NCBI RefSeq assembly: GCF_001411495.1
Contig: NZ_CP012982.1
Coordinates: 2,914,001 to 2,978,000 of the forward strand
Length of the DNA stretch: 64,000 bases
Reading direction: 5' to 3'
Source: Burkholderia cepacia ATCC 25416
Lineage (GTDB): Bacteria; Pseudomonadota; Gammaproteobacteria; Burkholderiales; Burkholderiaceae
Below the pieces are notes generated by a model. That model searched no databases, was not told the origin of the DNA, and saw only the letters and a program-made list of their open reading frames with translations. A program made the position numbers and the translations under genes. This document shows positions 54,049-62,281 of this stretch, piece by piece (positions within the stretch are counted from its first letter, which is position 1; the number at the start of each line of letters is the position of its first letter).

Positions 54049-54915
54049 TCAGCGCGCGGCGGCGAGCATCGGGTAGGTGAACAGTCCGAAGTGGACGACG
54101 TTGAGCCCCGCATGCGCGAGCGCGGACGCGAGCAGTCCGCCGCGCCGCCATGCGAGGCCGTAGCCGACGCCGGCCACCGTGCCGAGCACGATCCATGACC
54201 AGCCGCCGGCCGCGTGCGCGGCGCCGAACAGCACCGCGCCGATCGCCAGCGCGGCCCATGGCCCCCACGCGAACGCACCGAACGCGCGCGTCAGCCCGCC
54301 CTGCACGTAGCCGCGGAACAGCGCCTCCTCGGCGAGCGTCACGAGCAGCAGGTTATTGACGAGCCACAGCCAGCCCGACGCCGGCCACTTGGGCGCCCAG
54401 CCGACCATGCCGAACGCGAGCGCGCCGGCCAGGCACGCGGCCGCCGTGGCGACGGCCGCCACCGCGCCGGTGCGCAGCGCGCGCGACAGCGGGACGTCCG
54501 GGGCGACCCACGGCAGCACCCACACCAGCCACAGGCCGACGAGCGGCTTGTCCAGGTTCAGGTACATCGTGAACGGGACGGCATCCGGCGTGAAGCGCGT
54601 CGGGGCGATCACGAGGGGATTGTGGAAGCCGGGAAGCAGGTGCAGGCTGAGCGCGACCGCGAGTGCGGCGAAGACGGCGTGCGCGGCGATGCGCACCGCG
54701 CGCGGGCGCCCGGGCATCACGCCCCAGGCGGCCGCGGCCAGCAACGCGAGCGGCGCCAGCGCGAGCGGCGCGAGCTTGCCGAACGCCAGCGCGCACGCAT
54801 AAGCGAGCGCGGCAAGGCCGACGCTCAGCCCGTGCTGCGGGCGATGCCACGCAAACGCGGCGGCCGCGAACAGGGCGAGCCAGATCGTGGCGGATGGAAG
54901 GAGCGAGAGGGACAT
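54049..54915 (-). CDS. CPBP-family intramembrane metalloprotease
   Basis: A 288-residue membrane protein with about eight hydrophobic segments. CPBP motifs are present: EEALFRGYVQGGL (EExxxR, about residues 197-202), FGAAHAAGG with the first metal-binding His, and LAHAGLN near the C-terminus. The family cleaves membrane proteins or processes peptides such as bacteriocins (Rce1/CAAX type). It is convergent with the aldo/keto reductase gene and 74 bp downstream of the next membrane-protein gene, probably co-transcribed with it. Its target is unknown. Confidence 0.9.
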   Translation of the reverse strand: MSLSLLPSATIWLALFAAAAFAWHRPQHGLSVGLAALAYACALAFGKLAPLALAPLALLAAAAWGVMPGRPRAVRIAAHAVFAALAVALSLHLLPGFHNPLVIAPTRFTPDAVPFTMYLNLDKPLVGLWLVWVLPWVAPDVPLSRALRTGAVAAVATAAACLAGALAFGMVGWAPKWPASGWLWLVNNLLLVTLAEEALFRGYVQGGLTRAFGAFAWGPWAALAIGAVLFGAAHAAGGWSWIVLGTVAGVGYGLAWRRGGLLASALAHAGLNVVHFGLFTYPMLAAAR

Positions 54916-54989
54916 GACAGGAGCGGCATTCGTCGGACGAGACGCCGCGCATCATACAGCAGCCTTCCGGTCATGCCGGCCGGGAGCCG

Positions 54990-55661
54990 TCAGCGGCCGG
55001 CGGTTTCGGTGACGCCGTCGCGGCCCGGGATGTGGACGCTGTTGCGCACGCGCATCCGCCGCCGGTACCAGAACGTCCACGTCAGCAGACAGCCGAACAC
55101 GGTATAGCCGATGATCGGCGACACGACCAGCACGCGTTCGACCGGCCAGGTCACGACCATCCAGCAGCGCAGCAGCATTTCCAGCGTCATGAACCCGCCC
55201 CAGACGAAGGTCATGCGCCGGAGCATCTGCCGCAGCCCCGGCTGCGCGTTCCAGACCGCTTCGAAATGCGCGGCACCGCCATCCATCTCGCGGGCGATGG
55301 TGGCGCGCGCGAGATAGAAGATCAGCGGGCGTTCGCGGAACAGCGACAGCAGGAACACGACGCCGATCGTGCCCGACGCGAGCGATTCGCGCATCAGCAG
55401 CGTGCGTGCGCTGCCGCCGAACGCCATCCCGATGATCGACAGCGCGATGCCGAGCAGCACGATGGCCGCCACCGCATCGACGCGGCGTGAGCGAATGAAT
55501 TCGACGATCGACCAGATGACCGGCGGGACCGCCGACGCGTACAGCGCGCCGGTTTCGCCGAAATACGGCTGCGCGGCCCGGTAGGCAACCCAGGGCAGCA
55601 CCAGGTTGACGAAGAGTTCGAGAATCAGTCCGGCTCGCGGTTTCACGGTGAGCAATTCCAC
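54990..55661 (-). CDS. VC0807-like integral membrane protein
   Basis: A 223-residue protein with five or six hydrophobic segments. It begins MELLTVKPRAGLILELFVNLVLPWVAYRAAQPYFG and ends with a charged tail (YRRRMRVRNSVHIPGR). It resembles the small VC0807 family of uncharacterised membrane proteins. The start is a GTG at 55661, with no clear ribosome binding site; a GTG at 55646 is an alternative. It lies 74 bp upstream of the CPBP protease gene and 136 bp downstream of the histidine kinase gene, all on the minus strand. Function is unknown. Confidence 0.72.
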   Translation of the reverse strand: MELLTVKPRAGLILELFVNLVLPWVAYRAAQPYFGETGALYASAVPPVIWSIVEFIRSRRVDAVAAIVLLGIALSIIGMAFGGSARTLLMRESLASGTIGVVFLLSLFRERPLIFYLARATIAREMDGGAAHFEAVWNAQPGLRQMLRRMTFVWGGFMTLEMLLRCWMVVTWPVERVLVVSPIIGYTVFGCLLTWTFWYRRRMRVRNSVHIPGRDGVTETAGR

Positions 55662-55797
55662 GCAGGTTGGGGCGAACGCGCAATGGGTGTGGTGGCCACC
55701 GGTTGCCCCGAAAAGGGTTCGGTCCAGTATATCGAAGAATCGCGCGGGGCTGCGGCACGGCTTCGGCCGCTTTCCGCCGGCACCGCCGGCACCATCG

Positions 55798-57735
55798 TCA
55801 TGGCGCCGCCGCGGCCGGCAGCGTGATCGTGATGGTGGTGCCCTGCAGCACGACGCTGTGCACGTGGATGTGGCCTCCGTGCCGTTCGACGACGGCCTTG
55901 ACGAACGCCATGCCGAGCCCGACGCCGCTGGTTTCCGGCTGGCCGGCGGTGCGGAAGCGCCGGTAGCGCTCGAACAGCCGCGTCTGGTCCGCGCTGCTGA
56001 TTCCGCACCCGCTGTCGCGGATCGTGCAGCGCACGGTCTTGCCGTCGGCGCCCGGCTCGACCTTGCATTCGACGCTCGTCAGCGGCGCGCTGTACTTGAC
56101 GGCGTTGTCCAGCAGGTTGATCAGCGCGCGCGACAGCAGCGCCGGGTCGCCCGGCACGATCGTGTCGTCGCGCCGCGGCACGTCGTCGATCGACATGGAT
56201 TTCCGGTGCGCGAGCGGCCACACCGCATCGCGTGCCTCGTTCATCAGGTCGGCGAGGTTGACCGGCACGCGTTCGTATTCGCTCGCCTCCGCACGCGACA
56301 GCTGCGCGAAACCGTCGGCCATCGCCAGCGTGTGCCGCGCCAGCCTGGCGATTCTCGCGAACTGCTGCTTCATCTGCGCGTCGCCCGCCCGCTGCGCCTG
56401 CGTGTCGATCAGGATGATCAGCGACGTCAGCGGGGCGCGCATGTCGTGCGAAAACAGCGTCAGCATGTCGTTGCGCTGGCGCTCGAGCATGTCGCGGCGG
56501 ATGGTCGCGTTGCGCAACGTTTCCAGCGACGCGTGGATCTGCACGATCTCGGGCCCGACGCCGCGCGGCATCGCGACGTGCGACGTATCGCCTTCGCTGA
56601 GCGCGACGATCCGGCGGCCGAGCACATCGAGCGGCTTCGACAGCAGCCGCTGCATGCCGCGCGCGAGCGAGGCCAGGATCGCGATGCACAGCGTCGTGGC
56701 GAACGCCGACACCCCGACCCTGATCCGGGCGGCGTTCCGGTCGCCGATCGCGCGATGCCGGGCAAGGTCGATCACGCGGTCGCGCAGCAGCTCGCTCGGC
56801 CGGAAATGCGGCACGATCGCGCGGGAAAAATCGGCGGCGCTCATGGCATACGCGCCGTCACGGCCGCCGGCGACGGTCGCGTCGACGAGCGGCAGGATGT
56901 GCGCGTCGAAGGCCGCGTTGAGCTGCGCATATTCGCGTGCGACGTCGGGGTCGTCGAGCTGCGTGCCGATCGCGCCGTCGATCAGCGCGCGCAATTGCTC
57001 GATGCGACCGCGCATCCGCATGATGTCCGCGAGCTGCGCGCGATCGAGCGCCTGCCGCGCGAACATCGGCGCGATCAGCAGCGAACCCGTGCGCCCCGCG
57101 TATTCCCGGAGATCGCCGAGGAGCCGCGCGAGCAGGATCGCACCGGACGTGCGCGGATCGCGCATCGCCGTGTCGGTCATCGCGCCGTCGATCAGCAGCG
57201 ACAGCGTGTCGACGATCCGGAACAGGCGCGCTTGCGCGTGCTGGATATCGTGAACGGTGCGTGACGCGAGCGGCCGCGCGTCGAGCGCATCGACTTCGGC
57301 ACGCGCATCGGCAAGCGTCATCCGGACGGAGTCGAGTGCATGCAGCAGGTTGCCGCGTTCGCGGTCGTCGAGCACGGCTGCCTGCGCGATGCCGGCGCGA
57401 AAACGGTCGAGCGCGTTGTCGGAACGCGCGCGCGCGGCGAGCAGGTTGCGGATCTCGGCGGCGCCGTCGTCCTGCAGGCGCACCAGCAGGTCGTTCGTCG
57501 GGCCGCGTTCGGCCGAGATCACGTTGGCGGCGCTCATCGCGCCGCGGACGAATTCGAAGCTCTGCAGGTCGGCGTTTTCCTGCCGGTATTGCCGGAAACT
57601 CCCCCAGATGATCGTGCCGCAGAGCAAGGCCAGCAGCGTGGTGACGAGCGCGAAGCCGATATGCGTCTTCTGCAGGATCGTCAGCGATCGAATGTTGTAT
57701 GCGTGTTCCCGGCTAAACGAGAATGAACGATTCAT
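55798..57735 (-). CDS. Sensor histidine kinase with a large periplasmic helical domain (orphan)
   Basis: A 645-residue membrane histidine kinase. A first membrane segment (THIGFALVTTLLALLCGTIIWG) is followed by about 300 periplasmic residues that are almost all helix (residues about 50-330). Then come a second membrane segment, a HAMP-like region (LLSKPLDVLGRRIVALSEGD) and the phospho-acceptor FSHDMRAPLTSLIILI. The ATPase domain holds NLLDNAVKYSAP (N-box), RDSGCGIS and GVGLGMAFVKAVVERHGG. No response regulator gene lies within 5 kb on either side, so its partner is encoded elsewhere. The start at 57735 has only a weak ribosome binding site; an in-frame codon at 57753 is an alternative. Confidence 0.9.
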   Translation of the reverse strand: MNRSFSFSREHAYNIRSLTILQKTHIGFALVTTLLALLCGTIIWGSFRQYRQENADLQSFEFVRGAMSAANVISAERGPTNDLLVRLQDDGAAEIRNLLAARARSDNALDRFRAGIAQAAVLDDRERGNLLHALDSVRMTLADARAEVDALDARPLASRTVHDIQHAQARLFRIVDTLSLLIDGAMTDTAMRDPRTSGAILLARLLGDLREYAGRTGSLLIAPMFARQALDRAQLADIMRMRGRIEQLRALIDGAIGTQLDDPDVAREYAQLNAAFDAHILPLVDATVAGGRDGAYAMSAADFSRAIVPHFRPSELLRDRVIDLARHRAIGDRNAARIRVGVSAFATTLCIAILASLARGMQRLLSKPLDVLGRRIVALSEGDTSHVAMPRGVGPEIVQIHASLETLRNATIRRDMLERQRNDMLTLFSHDMRAPLTSLIILIDTQAQRAGDAQMKQQFARIARLARHTLAMADGFAQLSRAEASEYERVPVNLADLMNEARDAVWPLAHRKSMSIDDVPRRDDTIVPGDPALLSRALINLLDNAVKYSAPLTSVECKVEPGADGKTVRCTIRDSGCGISSADQTRLFERYRRFRTAGQPETSGVGLGMAFVKAVVERHGGHIHVHSVVLQGTTITITLPAAAAP

Positions 57736-58173
57736 GACACACCATGTTTGCAAGCTGTCCCGGGTGGGCCCGTATTCTCGGCCTGTCGGCGCCGTGACGC
57801 CGTAAGGTTTTGTGGGGGGCGGCCGCCTTCACGGGGCGGCCGCGATCCCGGCCGGGAGGCCGGATCTCGCGTTGCACAGGATCGCCTTGCATCAGTGCCC
57901 TGTCGACATCGGGCGAATCGCGCTTGATCCGGAGAAACCCTGATCGCGTATCGAACCCGCGGCGCGCTACGGCAGATGGTTTGGATTACGAATATTCTTG
58001 ATCCGCGCGTCTGTCGTGAGATGCGGCATCAGGTCCGCTTCGGACGACGGCGGCAAGGAGGGGGCTGGACGGGAATGGCAGGCAGGTGCGCCGCCCGTGT
58101 ACGGGCGACGCTTCAGGACGATGCTGCAGCAGGCGTGCCGCGGCGCGAATCGGTGCCGCGGCCGCGCGAGCGG
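57736..58173. other. Intergenic region, no gene recognised
   Basis: About 440 bp between the kinase gene and the 3' end of the butanediol dehydrogenase gene, both on the minus strand. A hairpin of GCGGCCGC with itself (57819-57826 and 57836-57843) may contribute to termination of the dehydrogenase transcript. The kinase promoter should lie in this interval. Confidence 0.4.
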
Positions 58174-59271
58174 TCAGGCGACGGCGGGCCGAACGATGAT
58201 CTTCACGTTACGGTCCTTGTGATTGACCAGTTCCTCGAAGCCGTGCGAGACGATGTCGCCGAGCGCGATGCGCCCGGTGATGAGCGGCTGCACGTCGATG
58301 CGGCCGTCCGCGATGAAGCGGATCACGTCCGCGAACTCGCCGTTGTACGCGAGCGAGCCGATCACTTCCTTTTCGGTCGACACGATGTCGAAGAAGTTGA
58401 ACGGTGCCGGCTCCTCGAAGATGCCGACCATCACCGACTTGCCGGCCTTGCGGATCACGTCGATCGCGAGCTTCGCCGTGGCCGTGTGCCCGATGCACTC
58501 GAACGACACGTCGGCGCCGTAGCCGTCGGTCAGCGCCTTGACTTCGGCGATCGCGTCGGACCTCTTCGGATCGATGACGACGCTCGCGCCGACCTCAAGC
58601 GCCTTCTGCTTGCGCGCGGCCGACATCTCCAGCGCGATCACGCGCCCGGCGCCCGCGGCCTTCGCGCACATGATCGTGCACAGGCCGATCGTGCCCGCGC
58701 CGACCACGACGACGGTCTGCCCGACGATGTTGCCGGCCTTCTTGACCGCATGCAGCCCGACCGCGAGCGGCTCGATCAGCGCGCCGGCCTCGGTCGGGAA
58801 ACCGTCGGGCAGCTTGTACAGCAACTCGGCCGGCACGTTCACGTATTCGGCGAACGCACCGTTGTTCATCAGCCCGGTGAACGCGAGGTTCTCGCAGATG
58901 TTGTACAGCCCGTGCCGGCAATACCAGCAGGTGCCGCAATGCTGGCATGCGTCGGCCGTCACGCGGTCGCCGACCGCGAAGCCGGTCACGCCCGCGCCGA
59001 GCTCGGCGATCTCGCCGCTGAACTCGTGGCCGAGGATGCACTGGCCCTTCAGGCCCGTCAGCGGATGCGGCGCGTCGACCGGGATGAAGACGGGGCCCGC
59101 GACGTATTCGTGCAGGTCGGAGCCGCAGATCCCGCACCAGTGCACGCGAATCGTGACCCAGCCGGCCGGCGGGCGCGCCGGAACGGGAACCTGTTCGACG
59201 CGGATGTCGTGGCGGCCGTGCCAGACGGCGGCCTTCATGCTGGGGGCGGTGGTCGATGCCGGTGTACTCAC
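58174..59271 (-). CDS. 2,3-Butanediol dehydrogenase (zinc alcohol dehydrogenase family)
   Basis: A 365-residue medium-chain alcohol dehydrogenase that interconverts butanediol and acetoin with NAD(H). The catalytic-zinc region VHWCGICGSDLHEY with GHEFSGEI, and the structural-zinc cysteines of CQHCGTCWYCRHGLYNIC, are clear. The NAD motif VVVVGAGTIGLCTIM (about residue 190) and FIPVDAPHPLTG match the butanediol dehydrogenase group. I take the GTG at 59271 as start because CGGAGA lies upstream; MKAAVW at 59238 is the alternative. Upstream is a sigma-54-type promoter and upstream repeats, so it is probably induced by a dedicated activator (AcoR-like in other bacteria) when acetoin or diols are present. 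Confidence 0.9.
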   Translation of the reverse strand: MSTPASTTAPSMKAAVWHGRHDIRVEQVPVPARPPAGWVTIRVHWCGICGSDLHEYVAGPVFIPVDAPHPLTGLKGQCILGHEFSGEIAELGAGVTGFAVGDRVTADACQHCGTCWYCRHGLYNICENLAFTGLMNNGAFAEYVNVPAELLYKLPDGFPTEAGALIEPLAVGLHAVKKAGNIVGQTVVVVGAGTIGLCTIMCAKAAGAGRVIALEMSAARKQKALEVGASVVIDPKRSDAIAEVKALTDGYGADVSFECIGHTATAKLAIDVIRKAGKSVMVGIFEEPAPFNFFDIVSTEKEVIGSLAYNGEFADVIRFIADGRIDVQPLITGRIALGDIVSHGFEELVNHKDRNVKIIVRPAVA

Positions 59272-59355
59272 GTTGCTGTCTCCGTCAGGTTGTCGTCGGG
59301 CACGCGGCATGGTTGGCCGGTGTGCCCGTTGCGCGATTGCGCGATCGACCGGTAT

Positions 59356-59370
59356 GCAGGAACGGGGCCA
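59356..59370 (-). promoter_or_regulatory. Sigma-54-type promoter of the butanediol dehydrogenase gene
   Basis: Read on the minus strand: TGGCCCCGTTCCTGC, with GG and GC exactly 10 bp apart as in the -24/-12 consensus (TGGCACG-N4-TTGC), three mismatches to it. It lies about 85 bp upstream of the GTG start. A predicted start of transcription would be near 59344. Confidence 0.6.
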
Positions 59371-59397
59371 GCTCGAGCGGGTACGCCGGATGGCGAT

Positions 59398-59444
59398 TCA
59401 ACGGAACGTGCGTGATGCGATGCACCATTCGCTTGTTCCGTTGA
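59398..59444. repeat. Inverted repeat upstream of the butanediol dehydrogenase promoter
   Basis: TCAACGGAAC (59398-59407) and its exact complement GTTCCGTTGA (59435-59444), 27 bp apart, between the sigma-54-type promoter and the GAGACG repeats. It may be a second regulator site or a loop-forming element. Confidence 0.45.
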
Positions 59445-59506
59445 CAGGAAAAGATTCGGCGGGGGAGACGCGCGAAATTTGCTGCAACTGCTGAACGGCA
59501 CGCCGG

Positions 59507-59543
59507 TGAGACGCTGGGACGTTCGTCTCAGTGCAATGAGACG
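59507..59543. promoter_or_regulatory. Upstream activator-like GAGACG repeats
   Basis: Three copies of the same 7-mer: TGAGACG (59507-59513), its complement CGTCTCA (59524-59530) and TGAGACG (59537-59543). Outer pairs are 10 and 6 bp apart. They lie about 140-170 bp upstream of the sigma-54-type promoter, a typical position for an enhancer-binding activator. Confidence 0.55.
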
Positions 59544-59577
59544 AATCCCGAGACGCGCGGCGCCGTTCGACGCGCGG

Positions 59578-60318
59578 TCAGGCGACGATTTCGTCGACGG
59601 CGACCGGTGCGAGCCGCGTGAATCCGGCGGCGCGGTACAGCGGCAGGCCGGCCTCGGTGGACACGAGCCACACGCGCTGCGCGCCGCGTTGCCGTGCGTG
59701 CGCGACGATCGCGGCGAGCGACTGCATCGCGAGACCCCGGCGGCGGTACACATCTGCCGTCGCGACGCGGTCGACGACGATGTCGTGCGCCGACGCAAAA
59801 CCGTAGCGCGCGGTGGCGGCGATCTGCCCGTCCAGGCGATGCGCGAACAGGAACGCGGCCGGATTCGGCTGGAATGGCGGGAACGGGGCGTCCGCATTGA
59901 ACGTTTCGATGTCGCGCGGCGTGTGGCACCCGAGCGCCTGCGCGAGTGCATCGTCGCCGGACAGCGTGTCGATATCGGCGGCCATGAAATGCTCGTCCGA
60001 CAACCGGCGTGTCCTGCCTTCCAGTGCGGGCGGCAGCGGCGCGGCGCCGTAGCGCGTGATCCACGCGCCGACGGTGAACGGGCCGTCGCCATACGCGGGC
60101 GCGCCCTCGATCACGAAGTGCTCGAAAGGCCGCCCCATGCCGGCGTCGAACCGCACGACCTGGCCGTCCGGGCCGTCGTGCAGCGGCGCATCGCGCCGGT
60201 CGCGTGCGGCGCAGTAGCCGGCGACGAAGATGCGCACGGCGGCCTTGCGGCGGGGGAAGGTCGACCAGGCTGCGTCGAGCGGAAGCGGGGCGTCGGGAGC
60301 GGGATAGGCGGTCGGCAT
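59578..60318 (-). CDS. GNAT-family N-acetyltransferase
   Basis: A 246-residue protein whose C-terminal half carries the GNAT fold. DIVVDRVATADVYRRRGLAMQSLAAIVAHARQRGAQRVWLVSTEAGLPLYRAAGF includes the acetyl-CoA loop (Q/RxxGxG/A as RRRGLAMQ) and the LYxxxGF signature. The N-terminal half (RRKAAVRIFVAGYCAARDRRD) is less conserved and may fix the acceptor. Start ATG 60318. Substrate is unknown. It is divergent from the MFS gene that carries a MerR-type promoter. Confidence 0.85.
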   Translation of the reverse strand: MPTAYPAPDAPLPLDAAWSTFPRRKAAVRIFVAGYCAARDRRDAPLHDGPDGQVVRFDAGMGRPFEHFVIEGAPAYGDGPFTVGAWITRYGAAPLPPALEGRTRRLSDEHFMAADIDTLSGDDALAQALGCHTPRDIETFNADAPFPPFQPNPAAFLFAHRLDGQIAATARYGFASAHDIVVDRVATADVYRRRGLAMQSLAAIVAHARQRGAQRVWLVSTEAGLPLYRAAGFTRLAPVAVDEIVA

Positions 60319-60429
60319 GCGGGCGCAACGTGGTCGGGGCGAAGCCGACAGCTTAAATCAGTCGGCCGCTCGCCGCCGCGCGGGCCCATTGCCGCGATCG
60401 GCGAAACGGATCGTTGCGCGCGATACCCC

Positions 60430-60460
60430 TTTACTTAAAGTTAACTTCAATTTGTATCAT
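60430..60460 (+). promoter_or_regulatory. MerR-type promoter of the MFS gene
   Basis: A -35-like TTTACT (60430-60435) and -10 TATCAT (60455-60460) are separated by 19 bp. That spacer is nearly filled by TTAAAGTTAACTTCAA (60435-60450), an inverted repeat with one mismatch. Long 19-bp spacers with a palindrome inside are the mark of MerR-family activation. No merR gene lies nearby in this window. Confidence 0.55.
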
Positions 60461-60527
60461 GTGCGCCAGTCCGATCGCGGACGCGTGACGCACCCCGTTG
60501 CACGCGGCCGCTCCAACGGAGGTGGAG

Positions 60528-61739
60528 ATGACCGAATCGCCTGTCGCGGCCGATGCCGCGACGCTGCCGTCGCGCAGCTACCGGGCCGCCGTCGCGAACG
60601 TCGTGCTGGCGAGCATCGTGTCCGCGCTGCACGTCGGCAAGGCGACGATCGCGTTGCCGTCGCTGCAGCACGAGTTCGGCGGCTCGCTCGCTTCGCTGAG
60701 CGGGATCATGTCGGTGTTTCCGTTCGTCGGCGTGTTCGGCGGCATCGCGGCCGGCCTGCTGGTACGGCGCTGGGGCGACCGGCGGATGCTGATCGCGGGC
60801 CTGGTGATCCTCGGCCTGTCGAGTGTCGCCGGCGCGTCGGCCGGCAGTTTCGCGCTGCTGCTCGCCACGCGCTTCGCCGAGGGGCTCGGTTTCGTGATCG
60901 TGGTGGTCGCCGCGCCGGCCGTGCTGAATCGCGTGACGCCGCCCGAGCGGCGCAATCTCGCGTTCGGGCTGTGGAGCACGTTCATGCCGGCCGGCATGGC
61001 GCTGTCGATGCTGGTCGGGCCGCTGCTCGGCGGCTGGCGCAACGGCTGGCTCGCGGCTTCGGCGCTGACGCTCGCCGCGGCCGCCGCGGTGCCCGTCACG
61101 ACGTCCGCGGGTGCGCCGGCCCGGCAGGCCGCGGCGCCGCGCATCGGGCCCGCGCTGCGTGACGTGCTCGCGTCGCGGTCGACCACGCTGCTCGCGCTGG
61201 GTTTCGCCACCTACAACGTGCAGTTCTTCGCGGCGATGACGTTCCTGCCGGTTTTCCTGATGCAGCGCCTCGGCGTCGCGGTCGGCGCGGCGGGGCTGAT
61301 CAGCGCGGCGATCGTCGCCGCGTGCGTGATCGGCAACCTGACGGCCGGCTGGTTGCTGTCGCGCGGCGCACGGCCGGGGATCGTCATGGCTGCGACGTCG
61401 GTCGCGATCGGCGCGGCGGGCGCGGGGCTCTTCAGCGCGGCCACGCCGGCACCGCTCGCGGTCGCGCTGGGTTTCGCGTTCTCGGCGATCGCGGGGATGC
61501 TGCCGGCGACGATCCTCGCGTGCGCGCCGGGCTCCGCGCCGACGCCGTCGCTGGCGCCGCTGAGCATCGGCTGGGTCGTGCAGGGCAACTATCTCGGACA
61601 GGTGATCGGGCCGCTGGCGATCGGCTCGATCGTCGGTGCATTCGGCTGGTCGGGCGGCATCGGACTGATGCTCGCGGCCGCCGTCACCGGCGCGGCGATC
61701 GGCCTGTCGCTGCTGCGCGAACCGATGGGCCGGCGCTGA
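60528..61739 (+). CDS. MFS transporter (efflux-type)
   Basis: A 403-residue major-facilitator protein with 12 hydrophobic segments. It has MSVFPFVGVFGGIAAGLLVRRWGDRRMLIAGLVILG as the motif-A region and RFAEGLGFVIVVVAAPAVLNRVTPPERRNLAFGLWSTFMPAG as motif C-like, typical of exporters or CynX/NarK-like transporters. GGAGGTGGAG lies directly before ATG 60528; the first codons (MTESPVAADAATLPSRSYRAA) are short and polar. A MerR-type promoter just upstream suggests induction by metal, oxidant or a drug. Substrate is unknown. Confidence 0.9.
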   Translation: MTESPVAADAATLPSRSYRAAVANVVLASIVSALHVGKATIALPSLQHEFGGSLASLSGIMSVFPFVGVFGGIAAGLLVRRWGDRRMLIAGLVILGLSSVAGASAGSFALLLATRFAEGLGFVIVVVAAPAVLNRVTPPERRNLAFGLWSTFMPAGMALSMLVGPLLGGWRNGWLAASALTLAAAAAVPVTTSAGAPARQAAAPRIGPALRDVLASRSTTLLALGFATYNVQFFAAMTFLPVFLMQRLGVAVGAAGLISAAIVAACVIGNLTAGWLLSRGARPGIVMAATSVAIGAAGAGLFSAATPAPLAVALGFAFSAIAGMLPATILACAPGSAPTPSLAPLSIGWVVQGNYLGQVIGPLAIGSIVGAFGWSGGIGLMLAAAVTGAAIGLSLLREPMGRR

Positions 61740-61777
61740 GCGCGGCGCCGTTCAACCTGCACGGAAATCCGTCAAGC

Positions 61778-62257
61778 ATGCTCAACACCATGGATAGCCT
61801 GATTTGCGAAGAAGACGTGCCGTGCGATGCGCCGGCACGGGTCGAACACGATGCGATGCCGCCGCGCGGCGGCGCCGCGCGTCCGCTCGCGACGCTCGGC
61901 GGAGCGCCTGCTCCCGAGCATGCCGCTGCGGCCGTCTCGCCGTTGCGCCCGCAACTGTTCGTCACGGTGCTGGAGGCCGGCGACGACGCGTTGCTGGTTC
62001 GCTGGGTCGAGAGCGGCCGTTGCCATTACGGCGAACAGCGCTGGCGCTTGCGCGTCGCGTTGCAGCCGGGCCGTTGCGCGATCTCGGGGCAGCCGATCGA
62101 GCCGGGCGAGCCGGTGTTCCGGCCGGTGCGGCGGCCCGTGCCGGCCAATGGCGACGAGATGATCCGCCCGGCGTCGGTGCCCAGTGCAACCGCCGCGGCG
62201 TGTGGCGTCACGGCGGACGGTGACGACGCATACGCCCCTGCCGACGTTCGCGGCTGA
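61778..62257 (+). CDS. DUF3331-domain protein
   Basis: A 159-residue protein with a conserved middle region. This runs LFVTVLEAGDDALLVRWVESGRCHYGEQRW, then GRCAISGQPIEPGEPVFRP, then PANGDEMI, matching the DUF3331 family common in Burkholderia. It is cysteine-containing (CAISGQ) and might bind a metal, but no function is known. Two ATGs near the start (61778 and 61790) are possible. It follows the MFS gene by 38 bp and may be on the same transcript. Confidence 0.75.
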   Translation: MLNTMDSLICEEDVPCDAPARVEHDAMPPRGGAARPLATLGGAPAPEHAAAAVSPLRPQLFVTVLEAGDDALLVRWVESGRCHYGEQRWRLRVALQPGRCAISGQPIEPGEPVFRPVRRPVPANGDEMIRPASVPSATAAACGVTADGDDAYAPADVRG

Positions 62258-62281
62258 ACGCCGGCCGGCCGCGGCGTCACG

